A stretch of DNA of 64,000 nt from Allolobophora icterica. Taxonomy: Eukaryota; Annelida; Clitellata; Crassiclitellata; Lumbricidae. Positions 29,932 to 40,902 of the stretch are shown in pieces. The number at the start of each line of letters is the position of its first letter. Position 1 is the first letter of the stretch. The translations under genes and the position numbers were made by a program. The DNA is taken from positions 53,564,670 to 53,628,669 of the forward strand of contig OY744607.1 in NCBI GenBank assembly GCA_963556255.1. Direction: 5' to 3'. A model generated the notes under the pieces. That model saw only the letters and a program-made list of their open reading frames with translations. It had not been told where the DNA came from and did not search any database.

Positions 29932-32909
29932 CGTCTTTTGGTTAAGGTGGAGGTCACCCCCGAGGAAGACGCGGTGACATCTTGTGTTTGGGTGGAGGTC
30001 AGCCCCGAGGAAGACGCGGTGACGTCTTGTGTTTGGGTGGAGGTCAGTTCCGAGGAAGACGCGGTGACATCTTGTGTTTGGGTGGAGGTCAGCCCCGAGG
30101 AAGACGCGGTGACGTCTTGTGTTTGGGTGGAGGTCACCCCCGAGGAAGACGCGGTGACGTCTTGTGTTTGGGTGGAGGACACCCCCGAGGAAGACGCGGA
30201 GACGTCTTGTGTTTGGGTGGAGGTCACCCCCGAGGAAGACGCGGAGACGTCTTGTGTTTGGGTGGAGGACACCCCCGAGGAAGACGCGGAGACGTCTTGT
30301 GTTTGGGTGGAAGTCACCCCCGAGGAAGACGCGGTGACGTCTTGTGTTGTGGTGGAGGTCACCCCTGAGGAAGACGCGGTGACGTCTTGTGTTTGGGTGG
30401 AAGTCACCCCCGCGGAAGACGCGGTGACGTCTTGTGTTGTGGTGGAGGTCACCCCTGAGGAAGAAGCGGTGACGTCTTGTGTTTGGGTGAAGGTCACCCC
30501 CGAGGAAGACCCGGTGACGTCTTGTGTTGTGGTGGAGGTCACCTCTGAGGAAGACGCGGTGACGTCTTGTGTTTGGGTGGAAGTCACCCCCGATGAAGAC
30601 GCGGTAACGTCTTCTGTGGTGGTGGAGGTCACCCCTGAGGAAGGAGCGGTGACGTCTTGTGCTGTGGTGGAGGTCATCCCCGAGGAAGACGCGGTGACGT
30701 CTTGTGTTGTGGTGGAGGTCACCCCTGAGGAAGACGCGATGACGTCTTGTGTTGTGGTGGAGGTCACCCCTGAGGAAGACGCGGTGACGTCTTGTGTTGT
30801 GGTGGAGGTCACCCCTGAGGAAGACGCGGTGACGTCTTGTGTTGTGGTGGAGGTCACCCCCGAGGAAGAAGCGGTGACGTCTTGTGTTGTGGTGGAGGTC
30901 ACCCCCGAGGAAGAAGCGGTGACGTCTTGTGTTGTGGTGGAGGTCACCCCTGAGGAAGACGCGGTGACGTCTTGTGTTGTGGTGGAGGTCACCCCTGAAG
31001 AAGAAGCGGTGACGTCTTGTGTTGTGGTGGAGGTCACACCCGAAGAAGACGCGGTGATGTCTTGTGTTGTGGTGGAGGTCACCCCTGAGGAAGAAGCGGT
31101 GACGTCTTGTGTTGTGGTGGAGGTCACCCCTGAGGAAGAAGCGGTGACGTCTTGTGTTGTGGTGGAGGTCACCAGTGAGGAAGAAGCGGTGACGTCTTGT
31201 GTTGTGGTGGAGGTCACCCCTGAGGAAGACGCGGTGACGTCTTGTGTTGTGGTGGAGGTCACCCCTGAAGAAGAAGCGGTGACGTCTTGTGTTGTGGTGG
31301 AGGTCACCCCCGAAGAAGACGCGGTGACGTCTTGTGTTGTGGTGGAGGTCACCCCTGAGGAAGAAGCGGTGACGTCTTGTGTTGTGGTGGAGGTCACCCC
31401 TGAGGAAGAAGCGGTGACGTCTTGTGTTGTGGTGGAGGTCACCCTTGAGGAAGAAGCGGTGACGTCTTGTGTTGTGGTGGAGGTCACCCCTGAGGAAGAC
31501 GCGGTGACGTCTTGTGTTGTGGTGGAGGTCACCCCTGAGGAAGACGCGGTGACGTCTTGTGTTGTGGTGGAGGTCACCCCTGAGGAAGACGCGGTGACGT
31601 CTTGTGTTGTGGTGGAGGTCACCCCTGACGAAGACGCGGTGACGTCTTGTGTTGTGGTGGAGGTCACCCCCGAGGAAGAAGCGGTGACGTCTTGTGTTGT
31701 GGTTGAGGTCACCCCCGAGGAAGAAGCGGTGACGTCTTGTGTTGTGGTGGAGGTCACCCCTGAGGAAGACGCGGTGACGTCTTGTGTTGTGGTGGAGGTC
31801 ACCCCTGAAGAAGAAGCGGTGACGTCTTGTGCTGTGGTGGAGGTCACCCCCGAAGAAGACGCGGTGACGTCTTGTGTTGTGGTGGAGGTCACCCCTGAGG
31901 AAGAAGCGGTGACGTCTTGTGTTGCGGTGGAGGTCACCCCTGAGGAAGACGCGGTGACGTCTTGTGTTGTGGTGGAGGTCACCCCTGAAGAAGAAGCGGT
32001 GACGTCTTGTGTTGTGGTGGAGGTCACCCCCGAAGAAGACGCGGTGACGTCTTGTGTTGTGGTGGAGGTCACCCCTGAGGAAGAAGCGGTGACGTCTTGT
32101 GTTGTGGTGGAGGTCACCCCTGAGGAAGAAGCGGTGACGTCTTGTGTTGTGGTGGAGGTCACCCCTGAGGAAGACGCGGTGACGTCTTGTGTTGTGGTGG
32201 AGGTCACCCCTGAAGAAGAAGCGGTGACGTCTTGTGTTGTGGTGGAGGTCACCCCCGAAGAAGACGCGGTGACGTCTTGTGTTGTGGTGGAGGTCACCCC
32301 TGAGGAAGAAGCGGTGACGTCTTGTGTTGTGGTGGAGGTCACCCCTGAGGAAGACGCGGTGACGTCTTGTGTTGTGGTGGAGGTCACCCCTGAGGAAGAC
32401 GCGGTGACGTCGTGTGTTGTGGTGGAGGTCACCCCTGAGGAAGGAGCGGTGACGTCTTGTGTTGTGGTGGAGGTCACCCCCGAGGAAGACGCGGTGACGT
32501 CTTGTGTTGTGGTGGAGGTCACCCCTGAGGAAGAAGCGGTGACGTCGGTTGTTGTGGTGGAGGTCACCCCTGAGGAAGGAGCGGTGACCACTTGTGTTGT
32601 GGTGGAGGTCACCCCCGAGGAAGAAGCGGTGACGTCTTGTGTTGTGGTGGAGGTCACCCCCGAGGAAGACGCGGTGACGTCTTGTGTTTGGGTGGAGGTC
32701 ACCCCTGAGGAAGACGCGGTGACGTCTTGTGTTGTGGTGGAGTTCACCCCTGAGGAAGACGCGGTGACGTCTTGTGTTTGGGTGGAGGTCACCCCTGAGG
32801 AAGACGCGGTGACGTCTTGTGTTGTGGTGGAGGTCACCCCTGAGGAAGACGCGGTGACGTCTTGTGTTTGGGTGGAGGTCAATTTGTCTAGCTTTTCAGC
32901 GAACAGCAT
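29841..32909 (-). CDS. Candidate mucin-like Ser/Thr-rich repeat protein (about 1,020 aa)
   Basis: The minus strand is open from at least 32,990 to 29,841. From ATG 32,909 it reads MLFAEKLDKL, then about 65 copies of the 15-residue repeat TSTTTQDVTASSSGV (60% Ser/Thr), ending in a unique His/Ser tail. Such repeats are typical O-glycosylation substrates; there is no signal peptide at this Met. Open frame upstream reads VNKFILTKQNDAVNSALYLL after a TTATTAG that could be an acceptor, so an upstream exon is possible. The commonest DNA variants among units (GAC/GAA, CCC/CCT, GAG/GAA on the plus strand) are all silent here, while GAC/GAA changes Asp/Glu in the opposite frame. That favours this strand. 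It overlaps the plus-strand frame at 28,627-29,931 tail to tail by 91 bp. Its 5' end derives from the transposase-like pseudogene family. Confidence 0.42.
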   Translation of the reverse strand: MLFAEKLDKLTSTQTQDVTASSSGVTSTTTQDVTASSSGVTSTQTQDVTASSSGVNSTTTQDVTASSSGVTSTQTQDVTASSSGVTSTTTQDVTASSSGVTSTTTQVVTAPSSGVTSTTTTDVTASSSGVTSTTTQDVTASSSGVTSTTTQDVTAPSSGVTSTTTHDVTASSSGVTSTTTQDVTASSSGVTSTTTQDVTASSSGVTSTTTQDVTASSSGVTSTTTQDVTASSSGVTSTTTQDVTASSSGVTSTTTQDVTASSSGVTSTTTQDVTASSSGVTSTTTQDVTASSSGVTSTTTQDVTASSSGVTSTTTQDVTASSSGVTSTATQDVTASSSGVTSTTTQDVTASSSGVTSTTAQDVTASSSGVTSTTTQDVTASSSGVTSTTTQDVTASSSGVTSTTTQDVTASSSGVTSTTTQDVTASSSGVTSTTTQDVTASSSGVTSTTTQDVTASSSGVTSTTTQDVTASSSGVTSTTTQDVTASSSRVTSTTTQDVTASSSGVTSTTTQDVTASSSGVTSTTTQDVTASSSGVTSTTTQDVTASSSGVTSTTTQDVTASSSGVTSTTTQDVTASSSLVTSTTTQDVTASSSGVTSTTTQDVTASSSGVTSTTTQDITASSSGVTSTTTQDVTASSSGVTSTTTQDVTASSSGVTSTTTQDVTASSSGVTSTTTQDVTASSSGVTSTTTQDVTASSSGVTSTTTQDVTASSSGVTSTTTQDVIASSSGVTSTTTQDVTASSSGMTSTTAQDVTAPSSGVTSTTTEDVTASSSGVTSTQTQDVTASSSEVTSTTTQDVTGSSSGVTFTQTQDVTASSSGVTSTTTQDVTASSAGVTSTQTQDVTASSSGVTSTTTQDVTASSSGVTSTQTQDVSASSSGVSSTQTQDVSASSSGVTSTQTQDVSASSSGVSSTQTQDVTASSSGVTSTQTQDVTASSSGLTSTQTQDVTASSSELTSTQTQDVTASSSGLTSTQTQDVTASSSGVTSTLTKRRHHHTSTTTITISSICSSSSSNTMLIKRPV
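29930..32880. repeat. 45-bp minisatellite array 1, about 65 units without frame-breaking indels
   Basis: Unit of 45 bp, for example GTGGAGGTCACCCCTGAGGA followed by AGACGCGGTGACGTCTTGTG and TTGTG. Every unit retains 45 bp over 2.9 kb. Each contains AGGTCA, a TGACGTC CRE-like core, and the 9-nt imperfect inverted pair GGTGACGTC / GAGGTCACC. The left third mostly has the TTTGGGTGG variant, the middle the TTGTGGTGG variant. Because 45 is divisible by 3 and no unit carries a stop in the frames, the plus strand is also open from 29,938 to 32,991. Confidence 0.97.
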
Positions 32910-33197
32910 CTGCTTTTTCTTATCAGCCAGAAGATACAGCGCAGAATTTACTGCATCATTTTGCTTTGTCAGAATAAATTTGTTGACCTAATAATTTTAT
33001 TTATAATTACCTTTAGCGAAGCATTTATTTAGAATTATATTGACAATTCTGCTCGAAATACCACGTGGTCGCAGTTTGTGGTACAATTGTAGCAGACGTT
33101 GTATACTGGCGTAGACTGACCTGAGAAGTCGAATATATACATTGTTGTAGGCCTATACCTAATATTTGTATCCAATATTATTATCCCAAATAAGTAA

Positions 33198-33433
33198 GGC
33201 AATATATTATATAAAATGGTAATAGTATTAAAGTTAAAACAAGATTAATGATTATTGTGTGACTTGACTGTAAGTTAGTTGTTTATGATTCAGCTGTAAA
33301 AAGCCTAACTTAGAATCACTTGAGGGATGCCTTGATGTTTGTCTAAGCAGCTTCACACCATATAATAAATAGTCCTACAGAAACTTCTTTTCTAGAGGTT
33401 GGCTGTTAAGATATAAACTTTTTAAAATTTCTG
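33198..33433. repeat. R module, copy 1 of 6
   Basis: A segment of about 235 bp beginning GGCAATATATTATATAAAAT and including GTAAGTTAGTTGTTTATGAT, AGGGATGCCTTGA and TAGAGGTTGGCTGT. It recurs at about 41,579, 47,541, 49,436, 54,190 and 57,373, each time just upstream of GQYL modules. Function unknown. Confidence 0.88.
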
Positions 33434-34519
33434 GGTTTTTTCGGACACGCTAACGGTCAATACCTCTAATCTGTTTCGATGAACCCTGACGAAATTTCTT
33501 TTAAAATATCTTGTTGTATACGAAGTTCCTGAAGTCAGTTTATGCTGAATAGAATATTTGCCTATAAAACTAGCTGAAGTATTACAATATGGACAGTCAG
33601 TGCGGTCAGAGCGGTATTGCTGGATCAGTGGATCCTAAAGAAATTTCGTTTGCGGTATCCAGTTCTGTACAAATACAATTAGTATATATTAGTCTGTATG
33701 CAACCTCCATTGATCAGTATTTTAGTTGGTCACTGCACAATTAGTGTGAGGTGAGGTTGGAGCGGTGAGTGGGTTTCTGGGTTGGACAGTGGGCCTTGGA
33801 AAAGGGGTGTATGGTGAGTTGGTGAGAGTGGGTCGGTGGATGTGGTTGATTGTTGGGGTTTGCTGCGATAATAGGAGGACATGAGGTCGTCGTAGAGAAA
33901 AGGAGCTTGATTTTTTGCCTGAGTCGCATTTATGGTAATGATTTGAGCAGTGTTGTATCAATGACATAGCAATGTATTTCACATTATAATTCCAATTACA
34001 TGCTTGTAAATATAATTGAATTACAATTACAATTACTTGATTATGGAAGTAATTGAATTACAATTAGATTTTGATTGTAATTCAATTTCCAATTACTTTT
34101 CAATTATTCCTTTAAAAATTGGCAAATGATTTAGAATTTTTTCTATAATTTTTAATTAGCACACAGTCCCTTACAATTAGCGTATAGGACCGTAGGTAGA
34201 CACATTTTTAATTAATACGGCATGTAATTTTAAGAATGCAATCGTTTTAAATTTTGTCCCGTTTCACTTAGCAACACTGTTAGAAAACCACTGCCCTAGG
34301 TTCTATCAAAGTATGTTGTAAGAAGGGTGTAATGATAGATTAATGTTGTCGTGCAGTCCTTCTAGCTGGAAAGTTAGCCCCCATGTTTTTCTTAGCCCCA
34401 TACGCATTTAGCCCCTCCCCGCCTAGGTCAACGTTTAGGACCACCTCTCACTCTTGAGTCCACATTTTTGCATTTAAATAAATGCGATTCAGGCGATAAA
34501 TCAAGTTCCTTTTCTCTAG

Positions 34520-34593
34520 CTGAGCACCTTGCCATTCACCCTCCCACTGGGTGGTAGTGGGTGGGATGGGAGGGTGAATGGCAAGATGCTCAG
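34520..34593. other. 74-nt hairpin, copy 1
   Basis: The arms CTGAGCACCTTGCCATTCAC+CCTCCCA and its complement form a 27-bp stem with a single mismatch and a loop of about 20 nt (CTGGGTGGTAGTGGGTGGGA). It is identical base for base to the copy at 42,909-42,982, while flanking sequence within 60 bp differs at several positions and by indels. It could be a small-RNA precursor or a remnant of an inverted-repeat element. Confidence 0.55.
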
Positions 34594-35969
34594 ATAGGCC
34601 TACTTAACATCAGGTAGGCCTAATCCTTTCATCAGGTGATCCTTTGGAGAGCAATGTGTCTTCGCTGTGATGATTTCCTTCTGAGTTAAATGGGGTGCTG
34701 TTTATGGGGCATATGGAGATTAAGGTAATTATATGAAAGGCAATGTTTCTGTGTTGTGATTATCAACTTTGCAGTTTAAAGGGTTCGGTGTCTGGGGTAA
34801 ATGGGTTTTAAGGCAAAGTTTCTTCCTTGTGATTATTTCGTTTGAAGACTATGTATGTATCATCTTTATGATAATATCCTTCTCAATTGAATGGAGTTTG
34901 GTTTCTGAGAAAATGGGTTTAAGGTAATTTTTTTCGAGTTCATTATTTTCTTCATTGTGGTTACCCACCCACCAGCACCCACCACCGACCACCCCACGCA
35001 ATGTAGTTGACCATAAACTGGCTCGATTTAGTTGACCCAGTTAACGTCATGTAGTCGGTCAAACATTGAAGTCATGTAGGTTGAACAGATGTTGATGACC
35101 TGGTGCGGTTGGTCACATCTTGAAGTCTTTGTAGGCAATCTATATTGATCAGTATTTTAGTCGGTTGTTACACAAGTAGTCTATTCTGCTGGCTTCTTCA
35201 TAATTCATTCATTCATTTAAGTATTTATATAGCGCCCCTTAGAGGGGACTGCTGGAATGTGGTGTGAGGAAGCTGACTCCTTATCATCAAAACCACACAC
35301 TTCATGATGAATATAATAATTTTTTTATCATGTGTAGAAAACTAGCTGAGGTATAACAATATGAGCGGTCAATAAGGTGTCCCAAAAAATCAAAGTTCTG
35401 AAATGTCAATGGCCAACCTCTAACAAGTTTCTCTTAGCTATAGGCCCACTAATAAAAAAAATACAAAGTTACAGCTAGATTGGACACGATTTAAACGTCC
35501 CTCAAAGCCTTTCCAAATTTCCTACAAGGTTTTACTCATTACGAATCTATAACAATGATTGCGTAGACTTTGTCAGGTTAGAATGTAACCTGAATAAATG
35601 AAAATGCTTTAAAGCACAAATTCAGTAGTATACACAGTTCTCTTATACTTGCAAGAATTTAAATCTGCTTAATAGTGTTCGAAAAGGTAATTATTTTACA
35701 TTAATATTTATTCAAATTTTGAAAAGTTCGTTCTGGTTGCACTTGGGAAAGCTTTTATATGATTATCTACAACGTGCAATAGAAGCTGCTTTTGTATCGA
35801 TGAGAAAACGAGACTCGTTTCATTAGAAGGATATATGGGTAGATATGAATTGATGAGCTCTAAATTTATGATAGGCCTACAACAACATCGTTACTATACG
35901 CTACAAATTTTAACTTACCTGCACGTGTATGCTATTGTTACTGCTACTGTATGTCATCACTATGTCATG

Positions 35970-38640
35970 ACATCAAATCAAATCAAATCAAATCAAATCA
36001 TTGTTTATTGAAACCATCAATGTACATGGTAATAACATAGTTGAGAAACACGTAAATTAGAATGGCCTCAAGGGTAGGCCCTGAAGGGAGAAACTCCCGC
36101 TAATAGGGACACCTATTTGCAACGCATTATTTAAGGAAAATTTAGGCCCGCTTGGGTGCTACAGATAATAATTAGTCTTATTATCTGCATGATGTCAGAT
36201 TTCCACGGAGGCCTCCTCCGCAGGGAGAAGGTTAAAGGCCGAACACTTTATAATACACGCAGAGTAACAATAATAATAATAATAATGACTTAACTAATCT
36301 TAACTAGGCATGGAGAATAGTAATAGAATCAAGAATTAACATTATCAATTAAGTATTGTCGTAATTTTCTTTTGAATCCCTGCAGGGTCCCAGTCTGCTG
36401 GAGCGAGGGGGGGAGAGCATTCCAAACTTGAGGCCCTGTAATATTGATTGAAAACTTACGGGAATTTAAATGGGCATATGGAGTGCGGTATTTGTAGGAG
36501 TTCCTTGTATAGTGGGAGTGAATATCCGTGCCCGGGTGAAATAGACTCATAAATTTTATTGGTAAGAGATGACGTGAAAATTTATACATGAAAACACCAG
36601 TTTGAAACTGTCCTATTTGATCAACTCTCAATAATTTATGTCTAGAGTAAATAGGACCTGTGTGGGAGCCCCATGGCGCATTACTAATAAATCTGACAGC
36701 CCTTTTCTGTAGAAGAAGTAGCTTCTGGAGACGAGAGCTATATGTGGACGTCCAAACCAAATTACAATAGGATAAGTAGGGATAAATGAGTGAGTAATAT
36801 AACTGAGTGCGTATAGACGAAGGAAGCTTACTGGATGCCCGGTATATTATACCTATATTTTTTGCAATTTTAGAAGTGATACTTTTAATATGTTCGGTCC
36901 AGGTAAGGCTGTGATCAACAATGGCCCCTAGAAATTTTGTACAGTTGACCTGTGTAATGGGGGTATTATTTATGTGGAGGTCTAGAGAGTTGTCAGGGGG
37001 TCTAACTTTCCTATGAGAGTGGAAGAGGATAAAAGCAGTCTTGTCGATATTTAGAGATAATTTATTACAGGAAAACCATTCTGCTACTCTTTTTAGTTCG
37101 TCATTCACCGTCAGGACTAATTTAGAATAAGATTTATCTGAGTGAAAGATGTTAGTATCGTCTGCGAAGAGAATGCAAGATAGAATGGAGGAGGCATTAG
37201 GTAAGTCATTAATGTAGAGCAAGAATAAGAGTGGGCCCAGGTTAGATCCCTGGGGAACACCAAATTTGACATATTTTAACTCAGAAAATGAGCCATTGCA
37301 AGATACAAACTGGTAACGATTTTCTAAATAACTAGTGAACCATGCTAATTGTGTGCCTCTGATGCCGTAATTAGTTAATTTACGTAAGAGTATAGTGTGA
37401 TTAACGGTATCAAAGGCCTTAGCGAGGTCCAGAAATATGCCTATGGAGTATTCATTATTTTCAAAGGAGTCTGAGATTTTATCATACATATTAATTAAAG
37501 CCAGGGAAGGAGATTGACCCTCTTGAAAGCCGTGCTGAGAATGGAAAATTATATGTGATTTATGGATATAGTTGGTTAGTCTGTCAGCCATAATTTTTTC
37601 AAAATACTTGGCAAAGTAAGGGAGGATAGATATGGGCCTATAATTAATCACCTGGTTCCTATTCCCTTTCTTATATATTGGGGCTACCTTAGCTAATTTA
37701 ATTGCTCGAGGAACAACACCCGAGTTAAGAGAGCAATTAATAACCTCTGATAATGGATAAGCAACATAAGGCAAACTAGTAGCAGCCAAGGAAGGATCGA
37801 TTCCATCAGCCCCCTTACTGTGTGTCGTGCGCATTGAGAAACTTAAGTGCAATAGTTCTTCAGGGGATGTAGGAATTAAGCCAAATGAGCAAGGCAGAGG
37901 CGAATTTAGGTAGTCAGCGAATGAATTTTGGGTGTTGGGGATTTGGTCCGCTAGTTCCTGAGCGATATTTGTAAAATAGCTGTTTAGGGCATTAGCCATA
38001 AGTTGGGGGTCTTTAATTTCCTTGGAGCCAATCATAAGCGAATCAATTGGTGGGTCTCGATCCCCCATTTTTATTATAGAACGTATAAGATTCCATGTCT
38101 TTTTTAAGTTGTTGGTATGCCTGGCAAACTGAGTTTCGTAGTAATTTTTTATGGCTTTTGTTTTAACTGTCTTAAAAATATTCCTAAATATGATAAATTT
38201 CTTTTTATTAGCTACTGTAGGGTTTTTTATGTATTTCAAATAGAGAGAGGTCTTTTTTTCCCTGGATTTGAGGAGCCCCTTGGTCATCCATGGTTGTTTT
38301 AAAGTACTCTTATAATGTTCCTTGGCCTGCATTAGTGGGAATGCATAATTATAGCTCTTTTTATATTTTTCTATGAATAAGTCATAGGCTAGATTAGCAT
38401 TCTCATCATTACAGGCATCTATAATAGGGCTCCAGTTCAGTTCAGAAAGATTGGAGAGGAAAAGCTTCTTCCTGTCATCGTTAATAAGCCTACATTCCCC
38501 TGGTGTATAAACGTTAGGAGCATAGGTATTTAGGTCGAAACTAACTAATACTGGGAGGTGGTCAGATATGTCAGAGACAATCACAGACGTTTGGTGAATA
38601 AAAGCCCATGCATTACTGAAAATGTTATCAATAAACAATT
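35970..38640 (-). mobile_element. Non-LTR retrotransposon (LINE), 5'-truncated, relative of the 864-4,515 element
   Basis: A minus-strand insertion with a TTTGA tandem tail (35,972-36,000), a hairpin-rich 3' UTR (36,001-36,328) and a long ORF2 remnant truncated inside the endonuclease. Unit B has the unoccupied site: CACTATGTCATGCCAT is directly followed by ACAATTATTATTACTATT at about 44,755-44,785, whereas in unit A the LINE lies between the equivalents. No clear target duplication is seen. Confidence 0.92.
36329..38638 (-). pseudogene. LINE ORF2, 5'-truncated (769 codons, otherwise open)
   Basis: The frame starts mid-endonuclease (FIDNIFSNAWAF, then SDHLPVLVSF) and continues through the reverse transcriptase: INYRPISILPYFAKYFEKI near residue 330, FLDLAKAFDTVNH near 390, FGVPQGSNLGPLLFLLYIND near 455 and catalytic FADDTNIFHS near 490. 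The C-terminal YLSYCNLVWTSTYSSRL and GPQVWNALPPSL follow, then the stop at 36,329. No frameshift or internal stop is present, but without the endonuclease N-terminus it cannot encode a full protein. The initial Met corresponds to a TTG inside the truncated region. It is clearly related to the ORF2 at 1,343-4,384. Confidence 0.92.
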
Positions 38641-38792
38641 ATTATTACTATTATTATTTTTTTGCTCTGAGGTACTTCATTCGCTCAAGGTCTTAGAGAT
38701 TAGATAAGTTATTTTTCTGGAACGGTTATCCCTCGACCAAGTCAGCTTGGGTTGTTACCATCGAGCCACTGAAGGCTTCGTTATTATTGTTA

Positions 38793-38879
<87 letters not shown>

Positions 38880-38960
38880 GTGTGTGCTGTTGTTACTGCT
38901 ATTTAACCACTGTGCCATGTCATACAATTATTATTATTATTGTGTGTGTGTGTGTGTCCG
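38641..38960. repeat. TTA microsatellites with embedded repeat end and (GT)n
   Basis: TTATTATTACTATT, then TTTGCTCTGAGGTACTTCAT and CTTAGAGATTAG (the dispersed repeat also at 19,730-19,815), then (TTA)n at 38,777-38,879 and (TG)n at 38,941-38,957. Confidence 0.85.
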
Positions 38961-39822
38961 AGAAATCTTGTCAAGGCTCTGTTCAGTCAGAGCATCCAGT
39001 TCCTCGCCGTTGTCTCTGTTATGAAGGCGATGGATATCTCATATCCCTGGTCTTTGTCTTAAAAGCTTGTATATGCACAAATGCACAGATTACTTCCAGG
39101 CCAGCCATAATTCTACTGAAACTTCTAGAAAACCTTCTTCGAAAGCCAGTAGCCTGGAAGAAACTTCGAGAAATATGCAAATCAGATGCACTCCGAGGAA
39201 GCTTCTTGATCAGATAATTACGAGATCCTCGTTCAGCTGTCATTGTTGCTCTACAAGGTGTGTTGTTGACCTAGATACCAGGAGTTAAATTCCACCTTCT
39301 TGAGACCTGTTATACGCAACTTGTCGTAATCATATTCTTTAGTCGTTGAATCAAAAGAATGTCATTGATTGGACCATCCACAATAGATGGTAAACCAAGA
39401 TTACATGTAAACTAGTGTCACAAACCCGTTGAAACGCCAAAGGCCTTGCAATGCGGAAGCAGTCAGATTAAATGCTGCTTCATTGCCTTCATATAAAGGC
39501 TCCATCTTCAAGGCAGGCCTATTGCTTTTGCCATCCAGTGAGCTTGGTGAAGTGCCCAGGGTTTCGTAATGATGACTGATACATTCAAGCCTACCATAGT
39601 ACCGGCAAGGCTGAGGAATTCTCGATAGTTCACCCGAGGATTCTCTGAATCTCTTAAAAAATTAAGATGACCGTCCAAGACTTACTTTCTATGCATCAAC
39701 TGATCGAGTCTTTCTGTGTTGCAGTGGTGTCAAACCACTTGCCGATGACCATGGTCTCCAACTGCCATGACTGCAGCCGTGCTCTAGAACAGCACCAGCT
39801 GTTGCCTTTGCCTGACCCAGGC

Positions 39823-40407
39823 CAGTGGCGTCACTAGGCTTGGTTTCACCCAGTGCGGTAAGTCATGGTGTCACCCCGTTGGAAGGTTAAAAAAACTAAA
39901 TTAATAGTAGCTGTATTTTGTCTTTTATGTTGCTCGGCTGTTGTTTTAATGTGTTGCACTGGTTGCTGGGCTTTGCTTAATAGGCTATCAATCTGGTTGA
40001 TTGCCAGATTTCCGTTATTAATTGAGTTAATTAATTAATTGAGGTATGATGACCCACAGTTCATCCACAGGGTACTCTGATTTAGTTTTATCCTGCGTTT
40101 CAACGGTTTCATTATGATTTGTTAATGGTTTAGATCTTGAGGATATTTTTTTGTCTTTTTCATTAGCGTAAAGTAGCAAATTAGCATAAAGATTCAGCTC
40201 TATGTAAATTAGCATAAAGTTTCAGCTTTAGGTAAATTGATACTGTTAAAGTTGGCCCTGCATGTACGGTGGGCTTACGAAAAATGTTTTTGTTATTATC
40301 TGCTATGGTTAATTTAATCTGCAAAAAAGTTTTGTAGACAGTCATTTTGGTGTCACCCCTCTGAAGGTGTCACCCGGTGCGGCCCGCACCCCCTAGTGAC
40401 GCCACTG
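39823..40407. mobile_element. hAT-like MITE (585 bp) inside pseudogene A
   Basis: Inverted ends CAGTGGCGTCACTAGG and CCTAGTGACGCCACTG; flanks ACCCAGGC (39,815-39,822) and ACCCAGAC (40,408-40,415) form an 8-bp target duplication with one mismatch. Internal GTGTCACCC motifs recur near both ends. The same element sits at the homologous site in unit B (45,451-46,037), so it inserted before the duplication. Confidence 0.88.
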
Positions 40408-40902
40408 ACCCAGACGATAACTTAGGAACGCCTAGAAGTTTCGTTGTGCCATCAGTAAGCGAGGAGCCAAATCAGGTATAGTCTGTCAACTTGCCTGTTA
40501 TAGATTCCAGCGTTTTCATTTTTTTTAATTCGTTTAGCAACTTAACTTTAGCCGCCAGATGGCGCCGAAGTTGACGATCGGTGATGATGGAGAGTACTTT
40601 TTGAAGCACAAGAGACTAAATAGATCTACCAGTTCCATTTAAAATTGATGCCACGATCATTGTTGATTTCTGAATACTTGTTTTCGTCCATTCCAGAGCA
40701 GCTAAAACAGGTGGAGATATAACGTATTTGCGTCTCTTTCTTATTCCCGTTTTGGCTTTACGATGGGTCGTTGTTTTGTATAAAGAGTCTTCCATTTTGA
40801 TGGATGTTGAGTTTGCATTAGTTGGGAGGTCATCTTCAAATTCACCTTCTTCAGTCGTATACATGTAGTTGAAGACAGGTTGTGAGGAGCCTTAGCTGCT
40901 AC

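Noticed and set aside
29930..32880. CRISPR array
   Set aside because: The 45-bp and 46-bp arrays consist of contiguous repeats without unique spacers, and the DNA is eukaryotic.
29938..32991. Plus-strand 1,017-codon frame (EVTPEEDAVTSCVVV repeats)
   Set aside because: Open only because the 45-bp unit lacks stops in this frame. It begins at a TTG, has a Cys in every unit, and shows frequent Asp/Glu replacement where the minus frame is silent, so the minus strand is the better candidate.
33722..33982. Pro/His/Thr-rich minus-strand frames, repeated at 42,111-42,352
   Set aside because: Present in both duplicates but with different indels that change the frame, and composition is that of a degenerate GT-rich stretch; no domain recognised.
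38117..38302. Short plus-strand frame inside the second LINE
   Set aside because: Antisense shadow of the intact LINE ORF2 reading frame.
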